From NCBI RefSeq assembly GCF_000463015.1, contig NC_022247.1, forward strand, positions 5,641,501-5,705,500: a stretch of DNA of 64,000 nucleotides. Reading direction: 5' to 3'. The first letter of the stretch is position 1. Each line of letters begins with the position of its first letter. The position numbers and the translations under genes are program-made. A model generated the notes under the pieces. It did no database searches and was not told the origin of the DNA. It saw only the letters and a list, made by a program, of their open reading frames with translations. The stretch is from Variovorax paradoxus B4 (lineage in GTDB: Bacteria; Pseudomonadota; Gammaproteobacteria; Burkholderiales; Burkholderiaceae_C). Below are positions 47,418 to 56,648 of the stretch, piece by piece.

Positions 47418-50363
47418 ATGACAAAGACTTTGGTAATCGCAGAAAAGCCGTCGGTGGCACAGGACATCGTCCGTGCACTCACGCCGGTGGCCGGCAAGTT
47501 CGACAAACATGACGAGCATTTCGAGAACGACAGCTATGTCGTGACCAGCGCTGTCGGCCACCTGGTCGAAATCCAGGCGCCCGAGGAGTTCGACGTCAAG
47601 CGGGGCAAGTGGAGCTTCGCGAACCTGCCGGTGATTCCGCCTCATTTCGACCTGAAGCCGGTCGACAAGACCAAGACGCGCCTGAACGCCGTGGTCAAGC
47701 AGGCCAAGCGCAAGGACGTGACACAACTCATCAACGCCTGCGACGCGGGCCGCGAGGGCGAGCTGATCTTCCGGCTGATCGAGCAGTACGCGGGCGGCAA
47801 GACCGGCCTGAACAAGCCGGTCAAGCGCCTGTGGCTGCAGTCGATGACGCCGCAGGCCATCCGCGACGGCTTCGACGCGCTGCGCACCGAAAAGCAGATG
47901 CAGGGCCTGGCCGACGCCGCGCGCTCGCGCTCCGAGGCCGACTGGCTGGTGGGCATCAACGGCACGCGCGCCATGACGGCCTTCAATTCGCGCGACGGCG
48001 GCTTCTTCCTGACGACGGTGGGCCGCGTGCAGACGCCCACGCTGTCGGTGGTGGTCGAGCGCGAGGAGAAGATCCGCAAGTTCGTGAGCCGCGACTACTG
48101 GGAAATCCACGGCGCGTTCCAGGCCGAGGCCGGCCAGTACCCCGGCAAGTGGTTCGACGCCAACTTCAAGAAGCCGCCGCCGGGCCCCGACGGCACGGCC
48201 GACGCGGAGATCCGCGCCGACCGCGTGTGGAGCGAGCGCGAGGCGCGCGAGATTGCCGATGCGGCGCGCGGCAAGCCCGCCACCGTCACCGAGGAAAGCA
48301 AGCCCACCACCCAGGCCTCGCCGATGCTGTTCGACCTGACCTCGCTGCAGCGCGAGGCCAACGGCCGCTTCGGCTTTTCGGCCAAGACCACGCTGGCGCT
48401 GGCGCAGAGCCTGTACGAACGCCACAAGGCGCTGACTTATCCGCGGACCGACTCGCGCGCGCTGCCCGAAGACTACCTGCCGGTGGTGAAGGACACCATG
48501 AAGATGCTCGCCGCCAGCGGCATGAAGCACCTGGCGCCCTTCGCGCAGCAGGCGGTCGACGGCAGCTACGTGAAGCCGAACAAGCGCATCTTCGACAACG
48601 CCAAGGTGTCGGATCACTTCGCCATCATTCCCACGCTGCAGGCGCCGAGCGGCCTCTCCGACGCCGAGCAGAAGCTCTACGACTTCGTGGTGCGCCGCTT
48701 CCTGTCGGTGTTCTTCCCGAGCGCCGAATTCCAGGTGACCACCCGCATCAGCACGGTGGAAACCGGCGGCAAGAAGTACCCCTTCCGCAGCGACGGCAAG
48801 GTGCTGGTCAAGCCGGGCTGGCTCGCCATCTGGGGCAAGGAAGCCATCAATGACGACGACGAGAAGGACGGCAAGAACCTGGTCGTGGTGAAGCCGGGCG
48901 AGACGGTGAAGACCGAATCGGCCGACCTGAAGGCGCTGAAGACCCGGCCGCCGGCACGCTATTCGGAAGCCACGCTGCTGGGCGCGATGGAAGGCGCCGG
49001 CAAGACCATCGACGACGACGAGCTGCGCGAGGCCATGCAGGAGAAGGGCCTGGGCACGCCAGCCACGCGCGCGGCCACCATCGAAGGCCTGATCACCGAG
49101 AAGTACATGCTGCGCGAAGGCCGCGAGCTGATCCCGACAGCCAAGGCCTTCCAGCTCATGACGCTGCTGCGCGGCCTGGGCGTGGAGGAACTCTCCAAGG
49201 CCGAGCTCACGGGCGAGTGGGAATACAAGCTGGCGCAGATGGAGAAGGGCGCGCTGAGCCGCGACGCCTTCATGCGCGAGATCGCCGAGATGACGCAGCA
49301 CATCGTCAAGAAGGCGAAGGAATACGACCGCGACACCGTGCCGGGCGACTACGCGACGCTGTCGACCCCATGCCCCAACTGCGGCGGCGTGGTGAAGGAG
49401 AACTACCGCCGCTACAGCTGCACCGGCAAGGCGGGGCAGGAACCCTGCGGCTTCTCGTTCGGCAAGTCGCCGGCGGGGCGCACCTTCGAGGTGGCCGAGG
49501 CGGAAGTGCTGCTGCGCGACAAGCACATCGGCCCGCTGGAGGGCTTTCGCTCCAAGGCCGGCTGGCCGTTCACGTCCGAGATCGTCCTCAAGTACGACGA
49601 AGAGGCGAAGAACTGGAAGCTGGAGTTCGACTTCGGCGACGACAAGAACGCCGACACCGGCGAGATCGTCGATTTCAGCGAGCAGGACACGGTGGGCCCG
49701 TGCCCGGTCTGCGGCGCGCCGGTGTTCGAGCACGGCAGCAACTACGTCTGCGAGAAGTCGGTGCCCACCACCGCGCAGCCGACGCCGAGCTGCACCTTCA
49801 AGACCGGCAAGATCATCCTGCAGCAGCCGGTGGAGCGCGCGCAGATGGAAAAGCTGCTCGCCACCGGCAAGACCGACCTGCTCGACAAGTTCGTGAGCAT
49901 GCGCACGCGCCGCGCCTTCAAGGCCTTCCTGACCTGGAACGCCGAGGAGGGCAAGGTGACCTTCGAATTCGCGCCGCGCGAAGGCGGCAGCAAGTTCCCG
50001 CCGCGCAAGACCTTCGGCAAGGCGCCGGCCGCCGGCAAGACCGCGGCGGCCAAGAAGGTGGCGGCGAAGAAGACACCCGCCGCCAAGAAGGCGCCGGCCG
50101 CGAAGAAGGCCGCGGCGCCGCGCAAGCCCGGTGCGGGCCTGAAGCCCAGCGACTCGCTGGCCGCGGTGATCGGCGCCGAACCGGTGGCGCGCACCGAGGT
50201 CATCAAGAAGCTCTGGGACTACATCAAGGCCAACGGCCTGCAGGACGCGGCCAACAAGCGCGCGATCAATGCCGACGCCAAGCTCAAGCCGGTGTTCGGC
50301 AAGGACCAGGTGACGATGTTCGAGCTCGCGGGCATCGTGGGCAAGCACCTCTCGGCGCCATGA
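47418..50363 (+). CDS. topB: DNA topoisomerase III with C-terminal SWIB domain
   Basis: A 981-residue type IA topoisomerase that relaxes and decatenates DNA. The Toprim domain starts [11 protein letters not shown], followed by [15 protein letters not shown]. The catalytic Tyr lies in [14 protein letters not shown]. Two Cys4-type zinc fingers are present near residues 650 and 760 ([10 protein letters not shown]..., [10 protein letters not shown]...). A Lys/Ala-rich H1-like linker ([19 protein letters not shown]) leads to a SWIB/MDM2 domain ([21 protein letters not shown] to the end), as in some betaproteobacterial and chlamydial topoisomerases. The start at 47418 matches the family; the preceding frame is not conserved. 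Confidence 0.93.
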   Translation: MTKTLVIAEKPSVAQDIVRALTPVAGKFDKHDEHFENDSYVVTSAVGHLVEIQAPEEFDVKRGKWSFANLPVIPPHFDLKPVDKTKTRLNAVVKQAKRKDVTQLINACDAGREGELIFRLIEQYAGGKTGLNKPVKRLWLQSMTPQAIRDGFDALRTEKQMQGLADAARSRSEADWLVGINGTRAMTAFNSRDGGFFLTTVGRVQTPTLSVVVEREEKIRKFVSRDYWEIHGAFQAEAGQYPGKWFDANFKKPPPGPDGTADAEIRADRVWSEREAREIADAARGKPATVTEESKPTTQASPMLFDLTSLQREANGRFGFSAKTTLALAQSLYERHKALTYPRTDSRALPEDYLPVVKDTMKMLAASGMKHLAPFAQQAVDGSYVKPNKRIFDNAKVSDHFAIIPTLQAPSGLSDAEQKLYDFVVRRFLSVFFPSAEFQVTTRISTVETGGKKYPFRSDGKVLVKPGWLAIWGKEAINDDDEKDGKNLVVVKPGETVKTESADLKALKTRPPARYSEATLLGAMEGAGKTIDDDELREAMQEKGLGTPATRAATIEGLITEKYMLREGRELIPTAKAFQLMTLLRGLGVEELSKAELTGEWEYKLAQMEKGALSRDAFMREIAEMTQHIVKKAKEYDRDTVPGDYATLSTPCPNCGGVVKENYRRYSCTGKAGQEPCGFSFGKSPAGRTFEVAEAEVLLRDKHIGPLEGFRSKAGWPFTSEIVLKYDEEAKNWKLEFDFGDDKNADTGEIVDFSEQDTVGPCPVCGAPVFEHGSNYVCEKSVPTTAQPTPSCTFKTGKIILQQPVERAQMEKLLATGKTDLLDKFVSMRTRRAFKAFLTWNAEEGKVTFEFAPREGGSKFPPRKTFGKAPAAGKTAAAKKVAAKKTPAAKKAPAAKKAAAPRKPGAGLKPSDSLAAVIGAEPVARTEVIKKLWDYIKANGLQDAANKRAINADAKLKPVFGKDQVTMFELAGIVGKHLSAP

Positions 50364-51358
50364 GGGCGGGGCGCAGGCATTTCGCCGCCGGCCTGGTTGC
50401 CGGCGCCGCGGCGTTGCTGCTTGCCGGCACGGCCGGCCTGGCGCAGGCCGCGGCGTGGCCCGACCGGCCCGTGAAGCTGGTGGTGCCGTTCCCGCCCGGG
50501 CAGGCCACCGACATCTTCGCGCGCGCGCTGGCCGAGCAGCTCGGCAAGCGGCTGGGCCAGCCGGTGATCGTGGACAACAAGGCCGGTGCCGGCAGCAACA
50601 TCGGCACCGACTTCGTGGTGCGCTCGCCGCCCGACGGCTACACGCTGGTGGTGGCCGGCAGTGCGATGGCGGTGAACCAGACGCTCTACGCCAAGCCGGG
50701 CTTCGACCCGCGCAAGGACCTGGTGGGCATCTCGCTCGTCGCCACGGTGCCGCTGGTGTTCCTGGCCACGCCCGAAAGCGGCATCCGCAGCATGGCCGAG
50801 CTGGCCGCGCGCGCCAAGGCCGAGCCCGGCAGGCTGAGCTATGCGAGCGCGGGCATCGGCGGCACGCAGCACCTGTCGGGCGAGATGTTCAAGTCGGCCG
50901 CGCGTGTCTTCATCACCCACATTCCGTACCGCGGCAGCGGGCCGGCGCAGTCGGACTTCCTGGGCAACCAGATTCCGCTGATGGTCGACTCGGTGACGGC
51001 CGCGCTGCCGCACATCAAGGCGGGCAGGGCGATTGCGCTGGCGGTGACCTCGGCCAAGCGCTCCTCGCAGCTGCCCGACGTGCCCACCGTGCGCGAAAGC
51101 GGCGTGGCCGGCACCAGGGACTTCGAGGCCGTGGGCTGGCTCGGCCTGATGGCGCCGCGCGGCACGCCGGGCGAGATCACGGCGCGGCTGAACCAGGAAG
51201 TGACCGACATCCTGAAGAGCGAGCAGATGGCGCGCTTCATCCGCGACCGGGGCTCCGAGCCCGCGCCCACCACGGGCGCCGAGTTCGACCGCTTCGTGGC
51301 GAACGAGATCCAGCGCTGGGGCGGCGCAGTGAAGGCCTCGGGCGCCAAGCCCGAGTAG
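50360..51358 (+). CDS. Bug/TctC-family periplasmic solute-binding protein
   Basis: A 332-residue secreted protein of the tripartite tricarboxylate transporter receptor family. The signal peptide spans residues 1-31 ([17 protein letters not shown]), and the mature part starts [23 protein letters not shown], the family hallmark. Also seen: [17 protein letters not shown] and [16 protein letters not shown]. It binds a carboxylate or related anion in the periplasm. No TctA/TctB permease genes are nearby, as usual for orphan Bug proteins. Its ATG overlaps the topB stop, probably fortuitously. Confidence 0.92.
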   Translation: MRAGRRHFAAGLVAGAAALLLAGTAGLAQAAAWPDRPVKLVVPFPPGQATDIFARALAEQLGKRLGQPVIVDNKAGAGSNIGTDFVVRSPPDGYTLVVAGSAMAVNQTLYAKPGFDPRKDLVGISLVATVPLVFLATPESGIRSMAELAARAKAEPGRLSYASAGIGGTQHLSGEMFKSAARVFITHIPYRGSGPAQSDFLGNQIPLMVDSVTAALPHIKAGRAIALAVTSAKRSSQLPDVPTVRESGVAGTRDFEAVGWLGLMAPRGTPGEITARLNQEVTDILKSEQMARFIRDRGSEPAPTTGAEFDRFVANEIQRWGGAVKASGAKPE

Positions 51359-51371
51359 CCCACGGGGCCGG

Positions 51372-52295
51372 TCAGGCGAGGGCCGGCGGCGTTTCCGCGC
51401 TGCGATCGGCATCCGCCAGCAGCCAGCGGCGGAAGTGGTCGAGCGTGGCCAGTTGCCCGCGGCCCTCGGGGTAGCAGAACCAGTAGCCCTGGTCGCCGCG
51501 GTAGCCGCCGCCCGGCAGCGGCTCGTCGACCAGCCCGGAGGCGATTTCGTCCTGCACCAGGCAGCGCGGCACCAGCGCCACGCCCATGCCCACCATCACC
51601 GCGCGGATCATGGTCTGGAACTGGTCGAACTGCGGGCCGGCGAGCGGATCGAGCCCGCGCACGCCATGCGCCTCGCTCCATTGCAGCCACGATTGCGGCA
51701 CCGTCACGTGGCGCAGCAAGGTGCAGCGCGCCACGTCCTGCGGCGTGCGGATGGCGGCTTCGGCCAGCTCCGCGCGCGGCGCGATCAGCGCCACGTCCTG
51801 CCCCGCGAGGTAGTGCGAGCGCGCACCGGGCCAGTGGCCGTCGCCGAACAGGATGGCGCAGTCGAGTTCGGGCCGCTCGAAGTCGTAGCCGTGCACGAAG
51901 GGCACGAAATGCAGCGTGATCTGGGGATGCAGGCGCTGGAAATCGGGCAGGCGCGGAATCAGCCACTTGGCGCCGAAGGTGGGCAGGGTGGACAGATGCA
52001 GCGCGCCGCCGCCGTCGTCGCTGGTGATGAACTCCAGCGTGGCCGCCTCCAGCTGCGCGAGCACGGCGCGCACGGCCTTCTCGTAGCGCTCGCCCGCGGG
52101 CGTGAGCGCCAGCCGCTTGCGGCTGCGCTCGAACAGCGGCGCGCCGATCCAGCGCTCCAGCTCCTGCACCTGCTTGCTGACCGCGCCCTGCGTCAGGTGC
52201 AGCGCCTCGGCGGCGCGCGAGACGCCGCCGAAGCGCACCACGGTGGAAAAGGCGCGCAGCAGGTTCAGCGGCGGATTGAGGCGGCGGAGCGACAT
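51372..52295 (-). CDS. LysR-family transcriptional regulator (GcvA-like)
   Basis: A 307-residue LTTR. The N-terminal winged helix is LNLLRAFSTVVRFGGVSRAAEALHLTQGAVSKQVQELERWIGAPLFERSRKRLALTPAGERY. The C-terminal effector domain resembles the GcvA/glycine-cleavage group (LSTLPTFGAKWLIPRLPDF). It is divergent from the Bug protein/amidohydrolase genes and is probably their regulator. The start MSLRRLNPP (52295) is 9 residues shorter than the longest frame and fits the family. Confidence 0.9.
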   Translation of the reverse strand: MSLRRLNPPLNLLRAFSTVVRFGGVSRAAEALHLTQGAVSKQVQELERWIGAPLFERSRKRLALTPAGERYEKAVRAVLAQLEAATLEFITSDDGGGALHLSTLPTFGAKWLIPRLPDFQRLHPQITLHFVPFVHGYDFERPELDCAILFGDGHWPGARSHYLAGQDVALIAPRAELAEAAIRTPQDVARCTLLRHVTVPQSWLQWSEAHGVRGLDPLAGPQFDQFQTMIRAVMVGMGVALVPRCLVQDEIASGLVDEPLPGGGYRGDQGYWFCYPEGRGQLATLDHFRRWLLADADRSAETPPALA

Positions 52296-52312
52296 GGCGG
52301 GATGCCCATTAA

Positions 52313-52333
52313 AACATTCCAAATCAGAATGTT
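52313..52333. promoter_or_regulatory. LTTR-type operator dyad
   Basis: AACATTC-N7-GAATGTT, an exact interrupted dyad containing a T-N11-A core (52317 to 52329). It lies 18 bp before the lysR start and 75 bp before the Bug gene start, the typical location for autoregulation and divergent activation. Confidence 0.65.
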
Positions 52334-52407
52334 AGCTGGTCTATCCTTTGCTTCAAGTGACGCAGCAACTTTTGCTTCATTACTTCCGTCCCATTGGAAA
52401 AATCCCC

Positions 52408-53373
52408 ATGCAACGTCGTCATCTTCTTTCCGCCCTGGCCGCTGTTTCTGTCGCTCCTGGAATATCCTTTGCCCAGCAAGGCAAGCCGATCCGCATGATC
52501 GTGCCCTTCCCGCCCGGCGGCGCCACCGACATCACGGCGCGCGTGCTGTCGGAGCCGCTGGCCAAGATCCTCCAGCAGCCCGTGGTCATCGACAACCGCG
52601 CCGGTGCCGGCGGCTCCATCGGCATGGCCGAAGTGGCCCGCTCGGCGCCGGACGGCCTCTCGTTCGGCGTGGCCACGCTCTCCACGCACGGCGTGAACCC
52701 GGCCGTGTACCAGAAGCTGCCCTACGACCCGGTCAAGGGCTTCGTCGCCGTGACCGAGCTGGTGAAGGCGCCGGGCGTGGTCGTCATCAACCCGCGCGTC
52801 CTGCCGGTGAACAGCTTCGCGGAACTCGTGAAGTACCTGAAGGCCAATCCGGGCAAGGTGTCGTACGCATCGCCGGGCAACGGCACCATCGGCCACATGT
52901 GGGGCGAACTCTTCAAGAGCAGCACCGGAACCTCGATGGTGCACATCCCCTATCGCGGTGCGGGCCCGGCCATCAACGACGTGCTCGCGGGCGAGGTGCC
53001 GGTGTACTTCGACCAGGTGGCCTCGTCGCTGCCGCACGTGAAGGCGGGCAAGCTGAAGGCGCTGGCCGTGTCCTGGAGCAGCCGGCTCGACGTGCTGCCC
53101 GAAGTGCCGACCTACCGCGAGCTCGGCCATCCGGCCAACAACGATCCGTCGTGGTTCGGGCTGGTGGCGCCCGCCGGCACGCCGGCCGACATCGCGCTGC
53201 GCATGCAGCAGGCCGTGGCCACGGCGCTGAAGGACAGCACGGTGCGCGAGCGCCTGGCGCTGCAGGGGCTCTACGCGTCGGGCACCACGCCGGCCGAGTT
53301 CGCGAAGCAGATCGACAGCGAGATCGAGAAGATGAAAAAAGTCGCCGCCTTCGCCCGCATCCGATTGGACTGA
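52408..53373 (+). CDS. Bug/TctC-family periplasmic solute-binding protein
   Basis: A 321-residue receptor-type binding protein. It has a signal peptide MQRRHLLSALAAVSVAPGISFAQQ, and mature motifs KPIRMIVPFPPGGATDITARVLS, VIDNRAGAGGSIGMAEVA and IPYRGAGPAINDVLAGEVPVYFDQ. The ATG at 52408 gives the expected twin-basic signal; the longer frame adds an unlikely segment. Located between the LysR operator and an N-formylglutamate amidohydrolase-like gene 12 bases downstream, suggesting uptake of a compound processed by that enzyme. The substrate is not known. Confidence 0.92.
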   Translation: MQRRHLLSALAAVSVAPGISFAQQGKPIRMIVPFPPGGATDITARVLSEPLAKILQQPVVIDNRAGAGGSIGMAEVARSAPDGLSFGVATLSTHGVNPAVYQKLPYDPVKGFVAVTELVKAPGVVVINPRVLPVNSFAELVKYLKANPGKVSYASPGNGTIGHMWGELFKSSTGTSMVHIPYRGAGPAINDVLAGEVPVYFDQVASSLPHVKAGKLKALAVSWSSRLDVLPEVPTYRELGHPANNDPSWFGLVAPAGTPADIALRMQQAVATALKDSTVRERLALQGLYASGTTPAEFAKQIDSEIEKMKKVAAFARIRLD

Positions 53374-53385
53374 TCTCGCCTGCCT

Positions 53386-54258
53386 ATGCATCCTGTTCTG
53401 AAGCTCATCCAAACCCGCGCCCAGGTGACCAGCGTCGCCGGGCACACGCCGCTGGTGCTCGATTCGCCGCACAGCGGCACCGTCTACCCCGAGGACTTCC
53501 GGCCCGTGTGCGACCTGGCCACGCTGCGTCGGGCCGAGGACACGCACGTCGAGAAGCTCTATGCCTTTGCGCCCGCCATGGGCGCGGCGTGGATCGAGGC
53601 GCACTTTCCGCGCAGCTACCTGGACGCCAACCGCGACACCACCGAGCTGGACACCGCGCTGCTCGACGGCCCCTGGAGCGAGCCCCTGTCGACCGACCCG
53701 CGCGTGCTTTCCAAGGTGCGCCTCGGCAAGGGCCTGGTCTGGAAGCTCACCGACGAGGGCCTGCCGATCTACGACCGGCTGCTCGGCGTGGACGAGGTGC
53801 GCGGGCGCATCGACAACTGCTGGCGGCCCTACCACGCGGCGGTGGCCGAGGCCATCGACGCGGCGCATGCGCGGCACGGCTACAGCATCCACATCAACTG
53901 CCACTCGATGCCGGCGATTGCGGGCAGCCATGCCACCGATTTCCCGGGGCTCGTGCATGCGGACTTCGTGATCGGCGACCGCGACGGCAGCACCGCCGAC
54001 CCGGCGCTGTCGCAAAGGATCTGCGAGCACCTGCGCGCGCGCGGCTACAGCGTGGACTACAACCACCCCTACAAGGGCGTGGAACTGGTGCGCCGGCATG
54101 GCCGGCCGGCCGGGCACCGGCACAGCATCCAGGTCGAGGTCAACCGCAAGCTCTACATGGACGAGGCCACGCTGGCGCTGGACGAAGCGGGCGCGGCGCG
54201 GCTGCGGCAGGACCTGCAGTCGATGGTGGCGATGCTGCTGGCGACCGATCCGCGCTGA
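53386..54258 (+). CDS. N-formylglutamate amidohydrolase family protein (HutG-like)
   Basis: A 290-residue member of the N-formylglutamate amidohydrolase family (PF05013). Motifs: VLDSPHSGTVYPEDF with the first metal His, HFPRSYLDANRD, INCHSMPAIAG with further ligands, and NHPYKGVELVRRHGRP. The enzyme hydrolyses N-formylglutamate to glutamate and formate in histidine breakdown, but many family members act on other substrates. There are no hut genes here; it appears co-transcribed with the Bug binding protein under LysR control. Confidence 0.87.
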   Translation: MHPVLKLIQTRAQVTSVAGHTPLVLDSPHSGTVYPEDFRPVCDLATLRRAEDTHVEKLYAFAPAMGAAWIEAHFPRSYLDANRDTTELDTALLDGPWSEPLSTDPRVLSKVRLGKGLVWKLTDEGLPIYDRLLGVDEVRGRIDNCWRPYHAAVAEAIDAAHARHGYSIHINCHSMPAIAGSHATDFPGLVHADFVIGDRDGSTADPALSQRICEHLRARGYSVDYNHPYKGVELVRRHGRPAGHRHSIQVEVNRKLYMDEATLALDEAGAARLRQDLQSMVAMLLATDPR

Positions 54259-54297
54259 TCGACAACAACCCTGCCGCCGGCGGGTGTGTTGTTACAG

Positions 54298-54316
54298 GGC
54301 CGGAAAAGCGCCGGCC
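54298..54316 (+). terminator. Hairpin after the amidohydrolase gene
   Basis: GGCCGG (54298-54303) pairs with CCGGCC (54311-54316) around a seven-base loop. No U-tract follows, so function as a terminator is uncertain. Confidence 0.35.
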
Positions 54317-54355
54317 TATAGTGGCCGCAAGTCTCACCATTGCCTGGAGTTTTCC

Positions 54356-54538
54356 GTGAAGCCATTCATTGCAGCTGTTCTTGCCATCGCGATGGGCGCC
54401 CTGGCGGCGGGCTGCGCCGGCGCAGGGTCGGCAGGCAACAGCGACCGTGCCACCTCGTCGTCGGGCAGCGGCGTCACGGTGTTCGGCACCATCGATGCGG
54501 GCGTCAGCGGCAACACGAACCGTTCCGAGCGGCGCTAG
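54356..54538 (+). CDS. Small lipoprotein (60 aa)
   Basis: Starting with GTG after GGAG (seven bases), the 60-residue product has a typical lipoprotein signal KPFIAAVLAIAMGALAAGCAG: the lipobox is L-A-A-G-C. The mature part is only about 41 residues, Ser/Gly-rich with GVTVFGTIDAGVSG, a phrase resembling the N terminus of Burkholderiales porins (VTLYGxxDAG). It is probably a real short gene rather than a broken porin, because the frame closes cleanly. Function unknown; it is between convergent or opposed genes with its own likely promoter. Confidence 0.6.
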   Translation: MKPFIAAVLAIAMGALAAGCAGAGSAGNSDRATSSSGSGVTVFGTIDAGVSGNTNRSERR

Positions 54539-54570
54539 CCAGCGCCGGCCAATCGCCAGTCCGTCGCCCG

Positions 54571-55500
54571 TCAGCGCCGCAGCAGCGCCTGGCGCAGCAC
54601 CCGCGCCGCGCGGTCGCGGATCCGGCCGTGCCCTGCATCCGGCACGGTACGCGGCGCGACCTTCGCGGTGGCGCAAGCCCACAGAAAGTCGTGCAGGATC
54701 GGCGTGTCGTCCACCGTCTCGGTGCTGCCGTACTTGTGGAATTCGGGGTGCCACTGCGTGGCGGCGATGTAGCTGCGGCCCTTGTCGGCGCTGCGGCGGA
54801 TGGCCTCGGGCACGCGGTCGGGCAGGCTCCAGGCCTCGATCTCGAAACCCGGCGCGAGGTCTTTCACGCCCTGGTGGTGGATGCTGTTGACCTTGGCGGT
54901 CTTCACCTCGGGATAGAGCTTGGCCAGGCGCGTGCCCTCCACGATCTCGATCTGGTGGAAGTTCTGGTCGTAGGTCACCGGGTCGCGGTGACGGACGGTT
55001 TCGGGGTGCTCGTGCTGCGCCTCGATGTCCTGGTAGAGCGTGCCGCCGAAGGCAACGTTGATCAGCTGCAGCCCGCGGCAGACGCCGAAGATGGGCTTGC
55101 CGGCCTGTTCAAAGGCCTCGACCAAGGCCAGGTCGTACAGGTCGCGAATGCGGTCGCCCACCCATGCGTCCTTGAGCGGCACCTCGCCGTAGCTGCCGGG
55201 CCAGACGTCGGCGCCGCCGTGCATCACGACGCCGTCGAGCCATTCGGCGTAGTGCGAGAGCTTGGTGTCGCCGCGGGCGGTTTCACCCGTGGGGCAAGGC
55301 ACCATCACCACCATGGCACCGGCCGACATGAGCCAGTGCGCGATGGACTGCTCGACGTACTGCAGCGTCTTGTTGGTGAAGAGCGAACGCGCCGGATCGG
55401 CATGGGAAAAGCAGGCGGACAAGCCGATCTTCAGCCGGGCGGAAACTGGTTGCGGCATCGCGGGACGAGCAGGGCGTGCTGTGCGAAAAGGAAAGTCCAT
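54571..55500 (-). CDS. Class I glutamine amidotransferase, gamma-glutamyl-GABA hydrolase-like (C26)
   Basis: A 309-residue peptidase C26-family protein. The N-terminal strand LKIGLSACFS is followed by LDGVVMHGGADVWPGSYGE, the nucleophile elbow FGVCRGLQLINVAFGG, and the His-Glu pair in QWHPEF. Such enzymes (PuuD) release GABA or amines from gamma-glutamyl conjugates. The ATG at 55458 is an alternative start that removes a 14-residue Arg/Pro-rich leader. It is divergent from the isomerase at 55586, with 85 bp between them. Confidence 0.88.
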   Translation of the reverse strand: MDFPFRTARPARPAMPQPVSARLKIGLSACFSHADPARSLFTNKTLQYVEQSIAHWLMSAGAMVVMVPCPTGETARGDTKLSHYAEWLDGVVMHGGADVWPGSYGEVPLKDAWVGDRIRDLYDLALVEAFEQAGKPIFGVCRGLQLINVAFGGTLYQDIEAQHEHPETVRHRDPVTYDQNFHQIEIVEGTRLAKLYPEVKTAKVNSIHHQGVKDLAPGFEIEAWSLPDRVPEAIRRSADKGRSYIAATQWHPEFHKYGSTETVDDTPILHDFLWACATAKVAPRTVPDAGHGRIRDRAARVLRQALLRR

Positions 55501-55585
55501 TGTGACGCTTTGGCCTCTCGCACGGGGTCGGACGACACGCCAAGTATGCTTTCAACGCCGCCACGACCAAGAAGGAAGACAAGCC

Positions 55586-56641
55586 ATGAAAACGATCAAG
55601 GGCCCGGCCATATTCCTGGCCCAGTTCGCCGGGGACGAAGCCCCGTTCAATTCGCTCGACGGCATTGCCGGCTGGGCCGCCGGGCTGGGCTACAAGGGCG
55701 TGCAGATCCCGAGCTGGGACGCGCGCCTGTTCGACCTGAAGAAAGCCGCCGAGAGCAGGACCTACTGCGACGAGGTCAAGGGCACGCTCGCCGGGCACGG
55801 CCTCGAGATCACCGAGCTGTCGACCCATCTGCAGGGCCAGCTGGTCGCGGTGCATCCGGCCTACGACGCGGGCTTCGACGGCTTCGCGGCGCCCGAGGTG
55901 CGCGGCGACCCGGTGCGGCGCCAGCAATGGGCGGTGGAGCAATTGCACTTCGCGGCCAAGGCCTCGGCCAACCTGGGGCTCACGGCGCACGCCACCTTCT
56001 CGGGCGCGCTGGCCTGGCCGTACCTCTACTCGTGGCCGCCGCGCCCGCCGGGACTCATCGAGGAGGCCTTCGACGAACTCGCGCGCCGCTGGCGCCCGAT
56101 CCTCGATGCCTTCGACGCGGCGGGCGTGGACGTGGGCTACGAGATCCATCCGGGCGAAGACCTGCACGACGGCGTGAGCTACGAGATGTTCCTGGAGCGC
56201 GTGAACAACCATCCGCGCGCCTGCCTGCTGTACGACCCGAGCCACTTCATGCTGCAGCAGCTCGACTACCTGGCCTACATCGACCACTACCACGAGCGCA
56301 TCAAGATCTTCCACGTGAAGGACGCCGAGTTCAACCCGACCGGCAAGCAGGGCGTGTACGGCGGCTTCCAGAGCTGGATCAACCGGGCGGGCCGCTTCCG
56401 CTCGCTGGGCGACGGGCAGGTGAACTTCAAGGCCATCTTCTCGAAGATGGCGCAGTACGACTTCCCCGGCTGGGCGGTGCTCGAATGGGAGTGCTGCATC
56501 AAGCACCCCGAGGACGGCGCGCGCGAAGGGGCCGCCTTCATCGCCGACCACATCATCCGCGTGGCCGACCGGGCCTTCGACGACTTCGCGGCGGGCGGCG
56601 TGGACGTGGCCGCGAACCGGCGGATGCTCGGGATCGGCTGA
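55586..56641 (+). CDS. Sugar phosphate isomerase/epimerase (AP-endonuclease-2 fold)
   Basis: A 351-residue TIM-barrel protein of the xylose-isomerase-like superfamily (PF01261). Metal-binding positions are visible in YEIHPGEDLHDG, LLYDPSHFMLQQLD, HVKDAEF and EWECCIKHPEDG. Family members isomerise or epimerise sugars or inositols; the exact substrate is unknown. GGAAG lies before the ATG. The neighbouring glutamine amidotransferase is divergent, so the two may share a promoter region but not necessarily a pathway. Confidence 0.87.
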   Translation: MKTIKGPAIFLAQFAGDEAPFNSLDGIAGWAAGLGYKGVQIPSWDARLFDLKKAAESRTYCDEVKGTLAGHGLEITELSTHLQGQLVAVHPAYDAGFDGFAAPEVRGDPVRRQQWAVEQLHFAAKASANLGLTAHATFSGALAWPYLYSWPPRPPGLIEEAFDELARRWRPILDAFDAAGVDVGYEIHPGEDLHDGVSYEMFLERVNNHPRACLLYDPSHFMLQQLDYLAYIDHYHERIKIFHVKDAEFNPTGKQGVYGGFQSWINRAGRFRSLGDGQVNFKAIFSKMAQYDFPGWAVLEWECCIKHPEDGAREGAAFIADHIIRVADRAFDDFAAGGVDVAANRRMLGIG

Positions 56642-56648
56642 AGCCCCT

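Noticed and set aside
47343..50348. A frame of about 1000 codons antisense to topB
   Set aside because: His/Arg/Leu-rich shadow of the topoisomerase gene; no motif, and the sense strand has clear catalytic and zinc-finger motifs.
50360..53373. A complete tripartite tricarboxylate transporter
   Set aside because: Only two TctC/Bug receptors are present; no TctA or TctB membrane genes occur in the window.
52324..54123. A 599-codon antisense frame opposite the Bug and amidohydrolase genes
   Set aside because: No recognisable domain and biased composition; sense genes are well supported.
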